A stretch of DNA of 64,000 nt from contig UQIW01000012.1 in NCBI GenBank assembly GCA_900541235.1, forward strand, positions 12,457-76,456. The letters are read 5' to 3'. The notes beneath the pieces were generated by a model that was not told where the DNA came from, made no database searches, and saw only the letters and a list, made by a program, of their open reading frames with translations. The translations under genes were made by a program, and so were the position numbers. The stretch is from an uncultured Collinsella sp. GTDB lineage: Bacteria > Actinomycetota > Coriobacteriia > Coriobacteriales > Coriobacteriaceae. Numbering within the stretch: the first letter of the stretch is position 1; every line of letters starts with the position of its first letter. Shown piece by piece: positions 63,714-64,000 of this stretch.

Positions 63714-63785
63714 CGCACCCTGTCGGGTTCGAATCCCGGCATATCGGTAGCAAAAAGCCCGTCACCGCGGGGGTAACGGGCTTCT
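63714..63785 (+). repeat. 72-bp direct repeat with tRNA-like T-arm and terminator, copy 2
   Basis: Same 72 bp as copy 1; preceded by a GC-rich stretch with GGAAAACGC-TT-GCGCGTTTCC, comparable to the hairpin-rich interior of the element beside the tmRNA. Confidence 0.85.
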
Positions 63786-63875
63786 TAATTTAAATGGTGC
63801 ACCGTTTGCGCATCTCCTCGAACCGAGGTGTGCGCAATCGGCACGATTATCTTCGTTAGGATACCACGAGCGGCC

Positions 63876-64000
63876 TAGGAAACAACCAGGCGCATGCCGG
63901 GATAGATCAGGTTCGGGTTTGAGCCTTGATTATCGACTTCATCCGAACACCTCCCACATTCATCCGTACATGTACGGATGAATGTGGGAACCCGATACCC
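63876..64000 (-). pseudogene. C-terminal LysM-domain remnant (runs off or is interrupted at right edge)
   Basis: The minus strand reads VDNQGSNPNLIYPGMRLVVS-stop, the characteristic end of a LysM peptidoglycan-binding domain. About 35 bp further upstream the frame passes through a perfect palindrome and loses LysM character, so the gene seems interrupted or replaced there. Only the window edge prevents a decision. Confidence 0.5.
63952..63990. repeat. 38-bp perfect palindrome at the right edge
   Basis: TCCCACATTCATCCGTACA is followed directly by its exact reverse complement with no loop. Coordinates are accurate to about 2 bp. Confidence 0.8.

Noticed and set aside
63514..63785. tRNA genes
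   Set aside because: Only a T-arm and a terminator are present. No D-arm, anticodon arm or acceptor stem partner lies at the proper distance upstream of either copy.

Overview
The window looks like chromosomal DNA of a gut actinobacterium of the class Coriobacteriia, most likely Collinsella or a close relative. This is an inference from four things. The DNA is GC-rich with strong GC3 bias, which leaves long meaningless open frames opposite real genes. A GlnR-type regulator lies beside glnA, and a second, type III, glutamine synthetase is present. There is a sortase C pilus cluster and a DUF6110/P-type ATPase pair. No species assignment was possible without a search.

Layout. 1-7.9 kb: high-affinity K+ uptake, with kdpD-kdpE on the minus strand divergent from kdpFABC; kdpD carries a frameshift best explained by loss of one 8-bp tandem unit. 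8-12.5 kb: a flavin/Fe-S oxidoreductase, an AAA+ ATPase preceded by a 10-bp tandem-repeat array, and a GntR regulator. 12.6-17.5 kb: LacI regulator, glnA (GSI), GlnR-like regulator and an HtrA protease. 17.6-23.3 kb: a 203-bp inverted-repeat element, ligA, a small overlapping ORF, a MATE pump, and a nuclease-like hypothetical gene flanked by near-identical palindromes. 23.4-26.9 kb: moaA, a moaC-mobB fusion and a HAD phosphatase. 27.1-35.8 kb: an AT-rich leader and a pilus cluster. It holds a beta-helix adhesin broken at a G7 tract, two pilins, a small membrane protein and a class C sortase. 36.1-39.6 kb: gatCAB. 39.9-43.9 kb: DUF6110 and a P1B-type ATPase under a palindromic promoter, then a RelB-like/PIN toxin-antitoxin pair. 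44.1 kb: tmRNA. 44.9-50 kb: patatin phospholipase, rplM-rpsI, glmM, a PTS IIA and nagB. 50.2-54.6 kb: a large SARP/STAND regulator, yhbY and a methyltransferase. 54.8-60.6 kb: PFL/DUF711 protein, metH, a separate MetH-activation-like protein and metF. 61-64 kb: GSIII, followed by repeat-rich DNA and a LysM remnant.

The intergenic DNA is unusually structured. I count at least six families or types of inverted-repeat elements. Two of them have copies whose paired arms differ by compensating changes while unpaired bases are conserved: the elements behind gatB and behind the DUF711 gene, and the pair at 7.85 and 11.7 kb. Two further regions carry copies of a tRNA/tmRNA T-arm. Two surface or sensing genes (adhesin, kdpD) are frameshifted exactly at simple repeats, which suggests phase variation or, less interestingly, assembly error. 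Both glutamine synthetase genes have upstream sequences resembling the actinobacterial GlnR box, which ties 13-16 kb to 61 kb.
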